Of a DNA stretch of 64,000 bases, positions 43,377-53,969 are shown one piece after another. The notes below the pieces were generated by a model. That model searched no databases, was not told the DNA's origin, and worked only from the letters and a program-made list of their open reading frames with translations. Position 1 is the first letter of the stretch. Each line of letters opens with the position of its first letter. The position numbers and the translations under genes were made by a program. Origin of the DNA: Megascapheus bottae (taxonomy: Eukaryota; Chordata; Mammalia; Rodentia; Geomyidae); contig JANJXV010000100.1 of NCBI GenBank assembly GCA_024803745.1, positions 1,674,001 to 1,738,000 of the forward strand, in the 5' to 3' direction.

Positions 43377-44355
43377 GATCTGTTTTTCTTGTCTACGTTG
43401 AGGGAAAGGGGTATTTCACAAGATGCAGAAGCGAAGATTTCAGAAGCCAATGCTGTGAGTGAATTAGCTCGTAAAAAGCATTTTTATTTTCTTTTATCTT
43501 TCTGCCAGTCTTTTGGCTGGAATTCAGGGCCTGAGCACTGTCCTCGGGTTTTCTCAAGTCTAGCCCTCTGCCACTTGGGCCACAGTGCCACATCTAGATT
43601 TTCTATCTATGTGATACTGAGCAATCAAACCCAGATCTTCATGGATGCTAGGCAAGCACTCTACCACTATGCCAAACTCTCAACCCTGACATAGAAATTA
43701 TAAAGTCATCATCATCATATCAAAATATCCTTTCTCCTACAAAGAATGAACACTTATCTATGTGTGTAATGCTTTTTTTTAAATTTCACTAATTCTTCTG
43801 TGTTTTACCCTCTTGCATTTTTTACACATGACAGCAAAGCTAATCATCAGGAAAATTGATTAGGACACAGAAACCTAATATCCTAGTAGATTGACGTCAA
43901 AAATATGTGCATGATGCCCTGTGTGTTTGACTTAGTGGTAGAGTCCTTGGCTACCACGCAAAAAGACTCAGGTTTGATTCCTCATTACCACATACATAGA
44001 AAACGCTGCAAGTGGTGCTGTGGCTCGGTGGGACAGCTAAAGCCTAAAGAAAGCCCAAGAACAATGTTCACACTCTGAGTTCAAGTCCAAGCCTAGCAAA
44101 AACAAAAAAAATTCGACAATGGGCAAAATGCAGGCCGAGAAGGCACTGTGAAGCAAATGTTTTGTAAAGGATGAGGGCAATATTGACCCTTAAGTTTGGA
44201 TCTTACCTAAGAAAGGCTCCTTGAGCCTGAGACCAGACTGGTAGTTGGGCCTAGTGGAAGACATTGGGAATGGACAAATAAGGTGTTGTGTTTACTACAT
44301 CCATATGTATATTGTTAGATTGGAGGAGAGATTCAGCCTCCAGTTTGTCTTTGTT
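43377..44355. repeat. X segment, unit 5, truncated
   Basis: Follows copy 5's leader as in all units, with both SINEs. It stops at 'cagtttgtctttg', about 350 bases before the usual end, and joins L1 ORF2 sequence. The small open frame of X is therefore absent here. Confidence 0.86.
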
Positions 44356-45283
44356 TGACCTCCAGGTCTTTGATCCAGTTGGAGTTAATTCTAGTGCAAG
44401 GTGACAAAGAAGGATCCAACTTTATTTTTCTGTAGGTGCTTAAAAAGTACTGCCAGCAAAACTTGTTGAACAGGCTATCTTTCTTCCATTCTATTTTTTT
44501 GGCTCCCTTGTCAAAGATTAGGTGGCCATAGTCTGTGGTTTAATATCTGGGTCCGCAGTTCTATTCCATTGGACTTCAGGCCTGTTCTTGTGCCAGTACC
44601 AAGCTGTTTTGAGAATTATAGCTCTGTAATAGAGTCTAAAGTTTGGAATTGAAATTCCTCCAGCGCTGTTCTTTCTGCTAAGAAGTGTTTTTGCTATGCG
44701 GGGTCTTTCATTATTCCATATGAAATTTTGAATTGCCTCTTCTATTTCTTTAAAGAATGACTTTGGGATGTTGATGGGCATTGCATTGAATTTGTAGATA
44801 GTCCTTGGCAAGATTGTCATTTTTACAATGTTGATTCTTCCAATCCAGGAGCATGGGAGCTTTTTCCATTTCCTTAGTTCTGCTTTAATTTCCTTTTTTA
44901 GGGTTTTAAAGTTTTCATCTAACCGGTCCTTTACATTCTTAGTTAAGCTAATTCCGAGGTACTTTATTTTTTTGAGGCTATTGTGAAAGGAGTTTCTTTC
45001 CTGATTATTGCTTCGTTCCTCTCACTGTTGGCGTAAAGGAAGGAAGTTGATTCGTGAGGGTTGATTTTATGGCCTGCTACCCTTCCAAAGCTTTGAATCA
45101 GCTCAAGGAGCTTGGGAGTAGAGTCTATAAGATTCTTTAAATACAGAATCATGTCATCTGCAAAGAGGGATAGTTTTATTTCCTCTTTCCCTACTTGGAT
45201 CCCCTTTATGCTTGCTTCTTGCCTTATTGCACTGCCTAATAATTCTAGTACTATGTTAAATAGGAGTGGAGAGAGTGGGATCC
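44356..45283 (-). mobile_element. L1 ORF2 fragment from another L1 lineage
   Basis: About 930 bp covering the RT palm ([11 protein letters not shown], near 45,145) to the region before the C-terminus. It keeps in-frame [20 protein letters not shown], the place where all array copies are frameshifted, so it did not come from the array units. Both ends are abrupt, with no tail. The right break is at 'gagagtggg|atcctgaatg'. Confidence 0.88.
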
Positions 45284-45364
45284 TGAATGCTACCCCTAGC
45301 ACTTTTATGCAAAGCTTAAGCGTGTGGCATTTTAAGCACAATTCAAGGTTCTGTTTTTTGCTGG

Positions 45365-45470
45365 TTAATTAGAGGTAAAAATCTTATGGAATTTATTGCA
45401 TGGCTGATTTTGAACTGGAATCCTCAGGTCTCAGCTTATCTTGAGTAGCTAGGATTACAGTACTTTTACA
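45365..45470 (-). repeat. Composite SINE fragment
   Basis: Contains 'gtagctaggattacag', the complement of the B1-like head, with a diverged middle part. Confidence 0.6.
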
Positions 45471-46555
45471 ATCTGTATGCTCATACACATCTCTTCTGAT
45501 CCAAACACTCATTGTTCAATTTAACTAACAAGATGTGAGGAAAGATGATTGACTGTAATTTACTAGATGGGTTTCTAGTGAGTATATATTTCCACTTCCA
45601 CTCTGAAGCCAGGGAAATGTTTCTGGTACATGTTTCAACTATCTCCCAAAGAGGAAATTATGTGTGAGTACGTTTGCTAGTATTTCATATAGGAGATGGA
45701 CTTTGGTGTTTGGAACCTGTTGGGCAGAGTGTATCAGCTAGGCTGTGATATCAGAGATGTTGTTTCAGACAGGAATATTTTCATCCCAGACAGACTTAAT
45801 CCAGATCCTTGGATTTCATGCCTTGAGTAGATAGAATTACAAGTGTGAGCTGCCACCATCACCTGGTTCATTTTGGAAACCTTAATTGCTTCTCATTTGT
45901 TCCTTTCCTTTTTTGGAAGATTGATCTAAGCTGGCTGATTGTGCATCACAATGAAGTGATTGGCCTCAGGAATTGCAAATATTTGTATCATCAGCACGGA
46001 ATGAATGAAGTTGATCTAAACCCAATAGTATTTTCCTTCTGATAAATAGGGAACTTACTTATATCATTTTTCCTTGCCTTTGCTTTCCCAAAGCAAGCAA
46101 CATGTTTCTTAAAAACTATACTTCATGAGAATATTATAATTAGAAGCTGTCTTCTGCACACTTCAGAATAGTCCTTGCATTTATAAACTTATATTACAAT
46201 ATTAGGTAGAAGAATGGTGACTGTTAGTTTCATAACTATTTCATATGTTTTACTCTTTAAGTAAACTCAAGAAGGGATTAAATACATTTAGATAATAGTA
46301 GAACATAGCTGCTGCTGATTTGATGTGTGTGCAGATGATACACAGATTTATTAGGATTACTCAAAAGTTTTCTTCAAATTTTCAGTAGTAGACTGCTATG
46401 CTAACTGGAAGGTGATAGTAATAATGCTGAAATTCTATGAATCAGCTATGAAGCAGAATTTCAGGGGAGAGTATTTGCTAGGGACTTAATTTCTAAGACG
46501 CATATCAAGAATATTGAACTATAACACCAAATGATGGAGGACTCAGCGTCACATT
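45471..46555. other. Unassigned sequence with a SINE remnant
   Basis: Mostly unrecognised AT-rich DNA. 45,770-45,870 is a degraded reverse composite SINE ('gagtagatagaattacaagt'). No coding potential was recognised. Confidence 0.4.
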
Positions 46556-46559
46556 TTGT

Positions 46560-46778
46560 TTGTTTTATGCAAGTCCTGGGACTTGAACCCAGGGCCTGGG
46601 AACTGGCCTTAAATGTTTTTTTTTGCTTCAGGCTAGTGTTCTACCACTTGATCCACAGCTCCACTTCCAGATTTTTGGTAATGAACTGTAAATCAGAATA
46701 TCATGCAATTTGTTTGGGCTGGATTCAAACCTGATTCTGTGTAGATAGGATTCCAAGTGTGAGCGCACAGAGCCTGGC
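46560..46778 (-). repeat. Composite SINE, diverged
   Basis: 'gggacttgaacccagggcct' and later 'taggattccaagtgtgagc' mark tail and head of a reverse copy. Confidence 0.65.
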
Positions 46779-46794
46779 TAGTATCATTCATCAT

Positions 46795-47030
46795 TCAAGT
46801 CATGGGACTGCAATTCTGCACCTGGGTCTTGTCACTGAGCTTTTCAGCTCAAGACTACTGCCCTATCCCTTGAGCCATAGGGCCACTTCTGGGTTTCTGG
46901 TGGTTAATTGGAGATAAGAGTCACATGGACTTCAGTGCCCAGGCTGACTTTGAACTGCTATCCTTGGATCCCAGCCTCTTGAGTAGCTACATTTACAAGT
47001 GTGAGCCACCATACCCGGCTAAATTATTTT
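46795..47030 (-). repeat. Composite SINE, near full length
   Basis: Tail 'ctgcacctgggtcttgtc', middle 'ggtggttaattggagataag', head 'gtgagccaccatacccggct', in reverse order. Confidence 0.75.
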
Positions 47031-47039
47031 TTAAGTTAA

Positions 47040-47400
47040 TTTTTTTGTTAAGTCAATATATAGTTGGCATACGGTTTCATAAGTAATGAACACATTTCTT
47101 AAGAAAATTGTTATCCCCTCCCTCATTTTTCTCTGTTTTCCTACCCTCAGCCCCCTCTCCACCCAGATTGTTCAGTTCATTTCCGTTTAGTGTCTTCCAA
47201 GTATCACTGTTCAATTGGTTCACCCTTTTTCCTTTGTTTTTTTTTTTTACCATTTTATTATACCCTCTCCATTCCCCAAATCACATACACCTATATACAA
47301 GACACAGGGTACCCGAATTCAACACAGTGACTACAGAGAATAAAACTAAAGGGAAAAAGAAAAAAAAGAGGTAAAAAGCAAAGAAAATGAAAGAACATCA
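47040..47400 (-). mobile_element. Older L1 3'UTR-like fragment
   Basis: Pyrimidine-rich 'ttatcccctccctcatttttc' section preceded by 'aatgaacacatttctt', resembling 54,190-54,335. Consistent with the 3'UTR of an older L1 family. Assignment is tentative. Confidence 0.5.
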
Positions 47401-47448
47401 TACAGTACCTTAGAAGCAACAACACTGAAAAAACAAAACATAAAACCT

Positions 47449-47615
47449 TGGGCTGAAAATGAAGCTTGCCTAGCATGTATGAAACCCTGGATTCCATTCC
47501 TCAGCACCACATAAACAAAAACTAGAAGTGCCACTGTGAATCAGCTGGTAGATTTCTAACGTTCAGCACAGAGTGTCTCCAAGTGACAAAAATCTGTCAC
47601 ATTTAAGTCAGGCTT
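47449..47615 (+). repeat. 165-bp direct repeat (left), SINE plus flank
   Basis: An ID-like SINE ('gggctgaaaatgaagcttgc') with its 3' flank 'taacgttcagcacagagtgt'. Repeated almost exactly at 47,944-48,110 around an L1 fragment. Confidence 0.88.
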
Positions 47616-47616
47616 T

Positions 47617-47948
47617 TTGCTCTATTGCAAATCTCTGCTAGTAGAGCCCAAGGTTTCTACTGATTATGACGAATGAGGGAAACCACTGAGCCTAAGTTCC
47701 TTTGAGTCTGGCTTACTTCACTTAATATGATTTGTTCTAAGTCTTTCCATTTCCTAACAAATGGGGCGATGTCATTCTTTCTGACAGCAACATAGAATTC
47801 CATTGTGTACAAATACCACACCTTGTTGATCCACTCATCAACTGAGGGACATCTGGGTTGGTTCCATATCTTTGCTATGGTGAATAGTGCTGCAATGAAC
47901 ATTGTTGTGCTATTGGGTTTAGTAAGCCCTTGTTTCTGGATTGTTGGG
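47617..47948 (-). mobile_element. L1 ORF2 C-terminal fragment between direct repeats
   Basis: About 330 bp nearly identical to the array L1s (from 'ttgctctattgcaaatctct' to 'tttctggattgttggg'). It encodes the last ~90 residues of ORF2 with the [20 protein letters not shown] part. It has no poly(A) tail and stops short of the 3'UTR, so it is not a normal retrotransposition end. Confidence 0.88.
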
Positions 47949-48110
47949 CTGAAAATGTAGCTTGCCCAGCATGTATGAAACCCTGATTCCATTCCTCAGC
48001 ACCACATAATCAAAAACTGGAAGTGCCACTGTGACTCAGCTGGTAGATTTCTAACGTTCAGCACAGAGTGTCTCCAAGTGACAAAAATCTGTCACATTTA
48101 AGTCGGGCTT
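47944..48110 (+). repeat. 165-bp direct repeat (right), SINE plus flank
   Basis: Second copy of the SINE-plus-flank unit at 47,449-47,615, differing at only a few bases. Confidence 0.88.
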
Positions 48111-48165
48111 CAAAACTTTGCTAGGAACCAGTTACGTGATTTGGAAGAAAGTCCAGTTTTCAAAA

Positions 48166-48410
48166 AATCACAAGCCAGGCGCTGGAGAGTCATAATTGTC
48201 ATTCTACTAGCCAGGGAGAAGGTGATTCAAAGTCTTTGCAAGCAAAAAAACGTAAACAAAAAAACACCTGTAAGATTCTTCTCTCCACTTATCCACCCAA
48301 AAACTAAGTGGAGTTGTGGCTAAAACTGGTACAGCATTAGCCCTGAGGAAAAAGAACTAAGAGACCTTGCCCAGGTCCAAAGTTCAAGCTCCCCACCAAG
48401 AAAGAAAAAA
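48166..48410 (+). repeat. Composite SINE, diverged
   Basis: Begins 'aagccaggcgctggagagtc' and ends 'gtccaaagttcaagctcccc' followed by an A-rich run. Confidence 0.55.
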
Positions 48411-49059
48411 AAACGAGTCCAGATACCTTAGTTTCAAAAGTATATCTGGATATCTTAGTAGATTTTTCTGATCTTTCCTCATTCATCTCATGGAACCAAA
48501 TAATCTTGATCCTGATCTGACTAAGAGCCTGCATTGTGCTTAATAAATTCATTCCACATATTCCAGTAGAATCTGGACAGCTAACAGCCACTTACCAATG
48601 CTTTATTCTACGTTTAGGCCAGTATGTCTTCATACCATCTAAATAGTCAGCTATATCATCTTTCCAGAAGTAGCATTGAGTGTAAAACACTCAGAACTAA
48701 TATAATTGCATAAAGATGTAATAAAACTCCTTGATTCATTAAGAAAATTTCTGTACTACTTAGAGCAAGTACATTAGTGGTATTTACCTCTAGCCTCTTT
48801 TTTAAAAAAAATTATTACCATTGAATTTTACATCGTATTTCAAATGTCATGTTTAACCAACAAGTATTCAAGAAGGGAATCGCTATACAATCACTGGCAC
48901 ATAAATTTTAGAATATAGTAAAAATTAAGCTGAGTCTTTGTATGTCATAGATACAGATTAATCTATAATAAAACACATGTCTATAGAGTATATAGTCTAT
49001 CCTAGATTTTATGTCTATGTAGTTATGTTTATATCTCCAAAATTATGTCCAGAACTTTG
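48411..49059. other. Unassigned AT-rich sequence
   Basis: No gene or repeat recognised. Confidence 0.4.
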
Positions 49060-49788
49060 GGTATCAACTATTCAATCATCGCTCTACTACTGTTTGGAAC
49101 TAATATCCATATATTAAGGATACCATAAACCTTTTGTTCCTTGGTCTTGACTTATCTCACTCAACAGGATTCACTCTAATTTCATCCACTACCCCAAAAA
49201 TGCCATTATTATTTTTTTCTGTGCAGATCTTCTTTTTATGTATTTATTTTTATTGTACTTTATAGAAGGGTTACATTATATTCACCAGATAGAAGGTGCA
49301 TTACTTCTCAAACTTTGATACCCCATGTAATGATATGGTCCCCATTTCCCTTCCCCTACCCCCACTCATGTTCATTTCCCCCCTTCCCTATCCAATTTCA
49401 AATAACCAATTAGGCACATATGAAATATATCAGAAAACAAGGTGAAATATTGTAACAATATGATATAACCAAGGGATAGCAAAAGAGATAAGAGATCACA
49501 TAGTTCATTAAGGACAACAATCACTCATTATATGAGTTTTGTTTCTTCATCTTGGAGGTCCTTACATTTAGTGTTATACTATTTGTCACGATGTCTCTAG
49601 ATTTTGTTCCATTGTAAATCTCTGGTAGCAGAGCCCAAGGTTTCTACTGAATTTGACAAATGAGGGAGACTCTTGGGCCTACGTTCCTTTGAGTTTGGCT
49701 TACTTCACTTAATATGATTTTTTTCCTTTTCATCCACTTCCCCGAGAATGCCATTATTTTATCTTGTCGGTTGGCTATGTATCATTCC

Positions 49789-49845
<57 letters not shown>

Positions 49846-49865
49846 ATCACATTTTTTGTAGTAGG
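49060..49865 (-). mobile_element. Older L1 3' end fragment(s)
   Basis: 3'UTR-like 'ttgtactttatagaagggtt' and 'accagatagaaggtgcatta' at 49,250-49,300 match the array L1 3'UTR at clearly lower identity. It continues into the ORF2 end ('agagcccaaggtttctactg') and breaks at a TG microsatellite. 49,060-49,230 repeats a similar ORF2-end motif ('tcatccacta(c)ccc'), suggesting two overlapping pieces. Confidence 0.75.
49791..49840. repeat. (TG)25 microsatellite
   Basis: Fifty bases of perfect TG, then CGTGTA. It sits exactly where array L1s read 'ccattgtgtacaaatac', so it grew from the L1's own TGTGT. Confidence 0.95.
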
Positions 49866-49914
49866 GCATCTGGTTGTTTCCATTATCCAGCCTCATTTTC
49901 TACAGATATTTTTA

Positions 49915-51030
49915 TAGTCTCTTTTTTATTTTCAGGGTAATGTATAGAGGGGTTACGATTACATTTACAGGTAGTGGACTGCATTACTTCTCACACATTT
50001 ATTCCACTCCACATGTTTTTGTCCCCAGTTCCCTCTCCCCTCCCCTTCCCAATCATCTTGTTTCCCCCCTTCCCTTTCCTATTTGACATAAACCAATAAA
50101 CATATATACAATATGCCAGGGAAAAAATCAGATACAGTAACAATCTGACATTAACCAAAGGGCAAAATAAGAGATGAGAAATAACATAGTAGATTAAGGA
50201 CAAAAGTCACACAAGATTAAGAGCAACGATGACACAAGATATAGCTCTTGTTCCCATATCCTAGAGATCCTTTCATTTAGTCTCATCCTATATGACCTTA
50301 TATACCTAGGTTTTTGAGTTATTGTAATCCTCTGCTAGGAGAATCCTAGATGTGAACTAATTATTACAAATGAGGGAAACCATTGAGCTTATGTTTCTTT
50401 GGGTCTGGCTTGCTTCAGTTAATAAGAATTTTTCCAAGTCTTTCCATTTCCTTACAAATTGGCCGATGTCTTTCCTTCTGATGGCAGCATAGCATTCCAT
50501 TGTGTATAAGTACCACATCTTCTTGATTCAGTCATCTACTGAGTGGCATCTGGGTTGGTTTCATATCTTTGCTATGGTACATAGTGCTGCAATGAGCATC
50601 ATTGTGCTAGAGGCTTTAGTATGCCCTTTTTTCTGGACAATTGGGTAGATGCCAAGTAGTGGATTTGCTGGATCATAGGGGAGCTCTATGTTCAGTCTTT
50701 TGAGGAACCACCACACTGCTTTCCCTAGTGGTTGAACGAGTTTACACTCACACCAACAGTGTAGGTGTGATCCCCACCAGTATCTCTTGTTAGATTTTTT
50801 GATAATGGCCATTCTGACTGGAGTCAGGCGGAATCTCAAAGTTGTTTTGATTTGCATTTCCCTTATTGCTAGAGATATGGAGCATTTCTTCATGTGTCTA
50901 AAGCCCATTTTAATTTTTTCTTCAGAGAATACTCTTTTAAGTCTTTACCCACCTTTTAATAGGATGGTTATTTCTTTGAAGATTTGTTTTGGAGAGATTC
51001 ATTTTTTTCAGCTACAGATATATTTTAGAT
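49915..51030 (-). mobile_element. Older L1 3' portion: 3'UTR and ORF2 C-terminus
   Basis: From 'gtagtggactgcattacttc' (3'UTR) through ORF2 C-terminal sequence (50,561-50,908: [21 protein letters not shown] region, with a damaged Cys-rich motif, [14 protein letters not shown]) to about 51,030. Older than the array L1s by visible divergence; 5'-truncated. Confidence 0.82.
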
Positions 51031-51059
51031 AACTACATATATTTTTGTAGAAAAAAGAA

Positions 51060-51190
51060 TGGAAGCCATCATGCTGGCTCACAACTTAATTTCAGCTGCT
51101 TAGGAGGCTCAGGGCTTTGGATCACAGGTCAAAGCCAACCAGGGCCCTACAGTGTGGGAGAACAAACTCTGTGAACATACAATGACTGTA
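51060..51190 (+). repeat. B1-like SINE head, diverged
   Basis: 'catgctggctcacaacttaa' and 'gcttaggaggctcagggctt' resemble the 7SL-derived head of the composite SINE. Confidence 0.6.
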
Positions 51191-51204
51191 AGAGGAATTT
51201 CACG

Positions 51205-51412
51205 GCCTGGGAATGTAGCCTAATGGTAGAGTGCTCACCTAGAATGCATGAAGACCTAGGTTCTATTCACCGGTACCGCATACTCAGAAAAAAGCTAGAA
51301 GTGGCGCTGTGTCTCAAGAGGCAGAGCACTCACCTTGGGCAAGCCAGTCCAATGAAAATGTCTAGGCCCTGAGTCCAAGCCCTAGGACTGGCAAAAAGAA
51401 AAAAAAAAGAGA
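51205..51412 (+). repeat. ID-like dimeric SINE, full length
   Basis: Clear tRNA-like head (A-box-like 'taatggtagagtgctc', B-box-like 'ggttctattc'), second part 'gtggcgctgtgtctcaag', end 'aggactggcaaaaag' and A-tail. Best full copy for defining the family in this window. Confidence 0.85.
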
Positions 51413-51504
51413 ATCTTACTTAAGTAACAAGGAATGTACCCTATATTTATACAGACTGAAAATTCATTAAGAAATTAGAAAATATGTATAAAGTGCATAA
51501 TTTC

Positions 51505-51640
51505 TTTTGTGTGTTGGCACTGGGTCTTCTACTGAGTGCTTCAGCTCTATCCCTGACCTTTTCTGCTCAAGGCTAGCACTCTACCAATGCAGCCCCAAAG
51601 CAACTATCTTCAATTGAGATATAAGCGATGAATATTTCAG
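51505..51640 (-). repeat. Composite SINE, 3' part
   Basis: 'ggcactgggtcttctactga' then 'aaggctagcactctacca': reverse tail half, diverged. Confidence 0.6.
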
Positions 51641-51804
51641 GGTGCTTCATGAAAAACATTTTTATAAATTGAAACTTTCAACACAGTCTTATTTATTATG
51701 AATGTTGAGATGGGAAGAGACAGAAAATGTGAAATGTTTCCTGATCCCCATAGAGGAGAGACTCAGCAGAACCACTGTGGTCTGCAGGCTTCTTTGTGAG
51801 TTTT

Positions 51805-52025
51805 GTTTGCTTGTTTGATTTTTGTCAATTGTGGGGCTTGAACTCTGGGCCTGGGCACTGTAACTGAGCTCTTCAGCTCAAGGCTAGTGCTTTAATCTGT
51901 GAGCCACAGTGCCACTTCTGGTTTTTCTGGCATTTAACTGGGTACATTGGCTGGCATTAAACTTTGATTCTCAGATCTTAGACTCCTGAGTAGCTAAGAT
52001 TATAGGTGTGAGGTACCATCACAAG
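51805..52025 (-). repeat. Composite SINE, near full length
   Basis: 'ggggcttgaactctgggcct', 'agctcttcagctcaaggcta' and 'gagtagctaagattataggt' in reverse order. Confidence 0.8.
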
Positions 52026-52384
52026 GCTGCTGCTCTGTTACTATGCAGGTTCTGGATCAAGAACTTCAAGTTCTTACTTCAATTTTTTCTTCTCTTGCCT
52101 GATACTCTGCCATTTGAACGAAGCCCCAGTTCCTGGTCTTTGTTGGTTAATGAGAGATATTCTGATTTTCTAATATTCAGAGCAATGATTATAAAACCCA
52201 GCATTTTACTTACTTGAATAAATTAAGAGACAGGACCTAGTGAGATGGAAACAAAATTTTTTTTCAAGTTGCTATCCTGTTCTAATGCATAAGTCTGGCT
52301 ATTTTGCTTACACACAAATATGTATTTTACCAGTTTCTACTCTATTTTTGCTTAGCTTAAAACCACCACTGCCATTTCATAGAT

Positions 52385-52468
52385 TTTGTTGTTGTTGTTT
52401 GCGGTGCTTGAACTCTGTGCCTGGGCTGTTCCTCAGATCTTCAGTTCAATGCCACTGCTCTACTACTT
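52385..52468 (-). repeat. Composite SINE tail fragment
   Basis: 'gtgcttgaactctgtgcctg' then 'ttcagttcaatgccactgc'. It is cut by the SINE that follows. Confidence 0.65.
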
Positions 52469-52660
52469 TTGATTTGGCCAGTCCTGGGCTTGAACTCAGG
52501 GACTGAGCACTGTCCTTATATTTTCTCAAGGCTAGGGCTCTACCACTTCAGCCTCAGCACCACTTCCAGCATTTTTCTATGTATGTGGTATTGAGGAATT
52601 GAACCCAGGTCTTCATGCATGCTAGGCAAGCACTCTACCACTAGGCCAAACTGCCAGCCC
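52469..52660 (-). repeat. ID-like SINE, full length
   Basis: 'ggccagtcctgggcttgaac' to 'ctaccactaggccaaactgc', with the B-box complement 'gaattgaacccaggtc'. Confidence 0.85.
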
Positions 52661-52689
52661 AAAATTATTCATCATTACAATTAGCTATC

Positions 52690-52935
52690 TTATTTTTTTT
52701 ATTATTGATTCGTCATGGTGCTTGGACTTTGGGCCTGGACACTGTCCCTGAGCTCTTCAGCTCAAGGCTAGCGCTCTTCCTCTACAGCTCCATTTTCGGT
52801 TTCTGGTAGTTAATTGGTGATGTAAGTCTCACAAACATATGTGTCCAGGCTGGCTTTGGGCTTTGAACCAAGATCCTCCAATCTCAGCCTCCATAGTAGC
52901 TAGAATTACACGCTTCAGCCAGCAGTGCCTGACTG
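52690..52935 (-). repeat. Composite SINE, full length
   Basis: T-rich tail complement, 'cagctcaaggctagcgctct', 'gtagttaattggtgatgtaa', 'gtagctagaattacacgc'. Confidence 0.8.
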
Positions 52936-52940
52936 TTTGA

Positions 52941-53109
52941 TGTCTCTGTCTCTGTCTCTCTGTCTCTGTCTGTCTCTGTCTGTCTGCTTGTCTGTATGTC
53001 TATCTCTCTCTCTGTCTCTCTCTGTCTCTGTCTCTCTCTGTCTCTGTCTCTCTGTCTCTCTCTCTCTGTCTCTCTCTCTCTCTCACTCTCTCCCTCCCTC
53101 CCTCCCTCC

Positions 53110-53175
<66 letters not shown>

Positions 53176-53178
53176 GTC
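52941..53178. repeat. (TCTC/TCTG)n microsatellite
   Basis: About 240 bp of TCTC, TCTG and TCCC units, joined to the tail end of the next reverse SINE. The open frames across it (Ser/Leu repeats) are low-complexity artefacts. Confidence 0.95.
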
Positions 53179-53179
53179 T

Positions 53180-53372
53180 TTTGGTTGTAAGACTTTAATT
53201 GTGCACCTGGGCAGTGTCCCTGGGCTCTTCAGCTCAAGGCTACAACCTTAAACACCTTGAGCCACAGTGTCACTTCTGGTTTTCTGGTGCTTAAGTGGAA
53301 GTAACAGTTTCATGGACTTTAGTGTCTGGCCTGGCTTTGAACTGTGATCCTCAAAATCCAAACTTCTGAGAT
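53180..53372 (-). repeat. Composite SINE
   Basis: Begins in the microsatellite. 'gggctcttcagctcaaggct' and 'cctggctttgaactgtgatc' are present. Confidence 0.75.
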
Positions 53373-53384
53373 CATTTCCACCTT

Positions 53385-53480
53385 TTTTTTTGGTGTAAGT
53401 GGTACAGAGTAATTGAACACAGGGCTTTGTGCATACTAGGCAAGCAAACTACCACTAGTGTGCACTCCAGCCTTAGATAA
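53385..53480 (-). repeat. ID-like SINE fragment
   Basis: 'cttgtgcatactaggcaagc'-type B-box end of a reverse ID-like copy, truncated. Confidence 0.55.
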
Positions 53481-53484
53481 GGGC

Positions 53485-53720
53485 TTTCTTTTTCTTTTTC
53501 TTTTTTTCACTCATGGGGCTTGAACTCTGGGCCTGGATGTTTACCTTAAGCTCTTCAGCTCAAGGCAAGAGCTCTAACACTTGAGGCACATTGTCATTTT
53601 GAATTTTCTGGATTATTTGGAAATAAGATTCTCACAGATTTTTATGCCTGGGCCGTCTTTGAACCTCGATCCTCCAGGGTAGCTAGGATTACCAAGGTGA
53701 CCCACCAGTCACGGGCATTA
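53485..53720 (-). repeat. Composite SINE, near full length
   Basis: CT-rich tail complement, 'ggggcttgaactctgggcct', then 'ggtagctaggattaccaagg'. Confidence 0.75.
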
Positions 53721-53724
53721 AATT

Positions 53725-53880
53725 ATTATTTTTTGCATGTCCTATGGCTTCAACTCATGGCCAGAGCACTGTCCTAGGGCTTGCTCAAGGATAGCACTTT
53801 ACTTCAGCCAGCCAACTCCCGGTCCAAATAGGCCACTCTTGAAGCTAGAATTACAGAGACCTGCCATAATACTGGCATGT
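53725..53880 (-). repeat. SINE, diverged
   Basis: 'gtcctatggcttcaactcat' and 'gaagctagaattacagagac' show a rearranged reverse SINE, perhaps two fragments. Confidence 0.5.
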
Positions 53881-53969
53881 CGTTATCTAAGTATATAATT
53901 TTTCTTCTATTTTTGATGGCTTTTCCTTAGTGGACATATTTCCTACATATTTTATGGAAAACTTCCTTC

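Larger units (their letters stand above)
3941..44355. repeat. Tandem array of L1+X units, period about 7.65 kb
   Basis: The same block order repeats: L1 3'UTR, ORF2, ORF1 and 5' leader (all minus strand), then X. The marker 'aattag' near each L1 3' end falls at 7454, 15099, 22765 and 30419, spacings of 7645, 7666 and 7654. A marker in X ('attcagcctc') falls at 7021, 14667, 22332, 29983 (one base changed) and 44331. The last spacing, 14,348, is long because of the ERV and the L1 duplication beside it. The array starts inside L1 endonuclease sequence and ends inside X, so both edges are rearrangement breakpoints rather than element ends. Sequence is nearly identical between units. Confidence 0.93.

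Noticed and set aside
3941..44355. Regular spacing as a CRISPR array or satellite of simple monomers
   Set aside because: The repeat unit is 7.65 kb with L1 genes. There are no short direct repeats with unique spacers.
49800..51030. Older L1 pieces as part of the tandem array
   Set aside because: They are visibly more diverged, differ in the Cys-rich C-terminus, and lack X alongside.
51205..51290. tRNA gene-like A and B boxes
   Set aside because: They belong to ID-like SINEs with an A-rich tail and many sibling copies. No complete cloverleaf is present.
52925..53251. Open frames coding Ser/Leu repeats
   Set aside because: They are translations of the TCTC/TCTG microsatellite.
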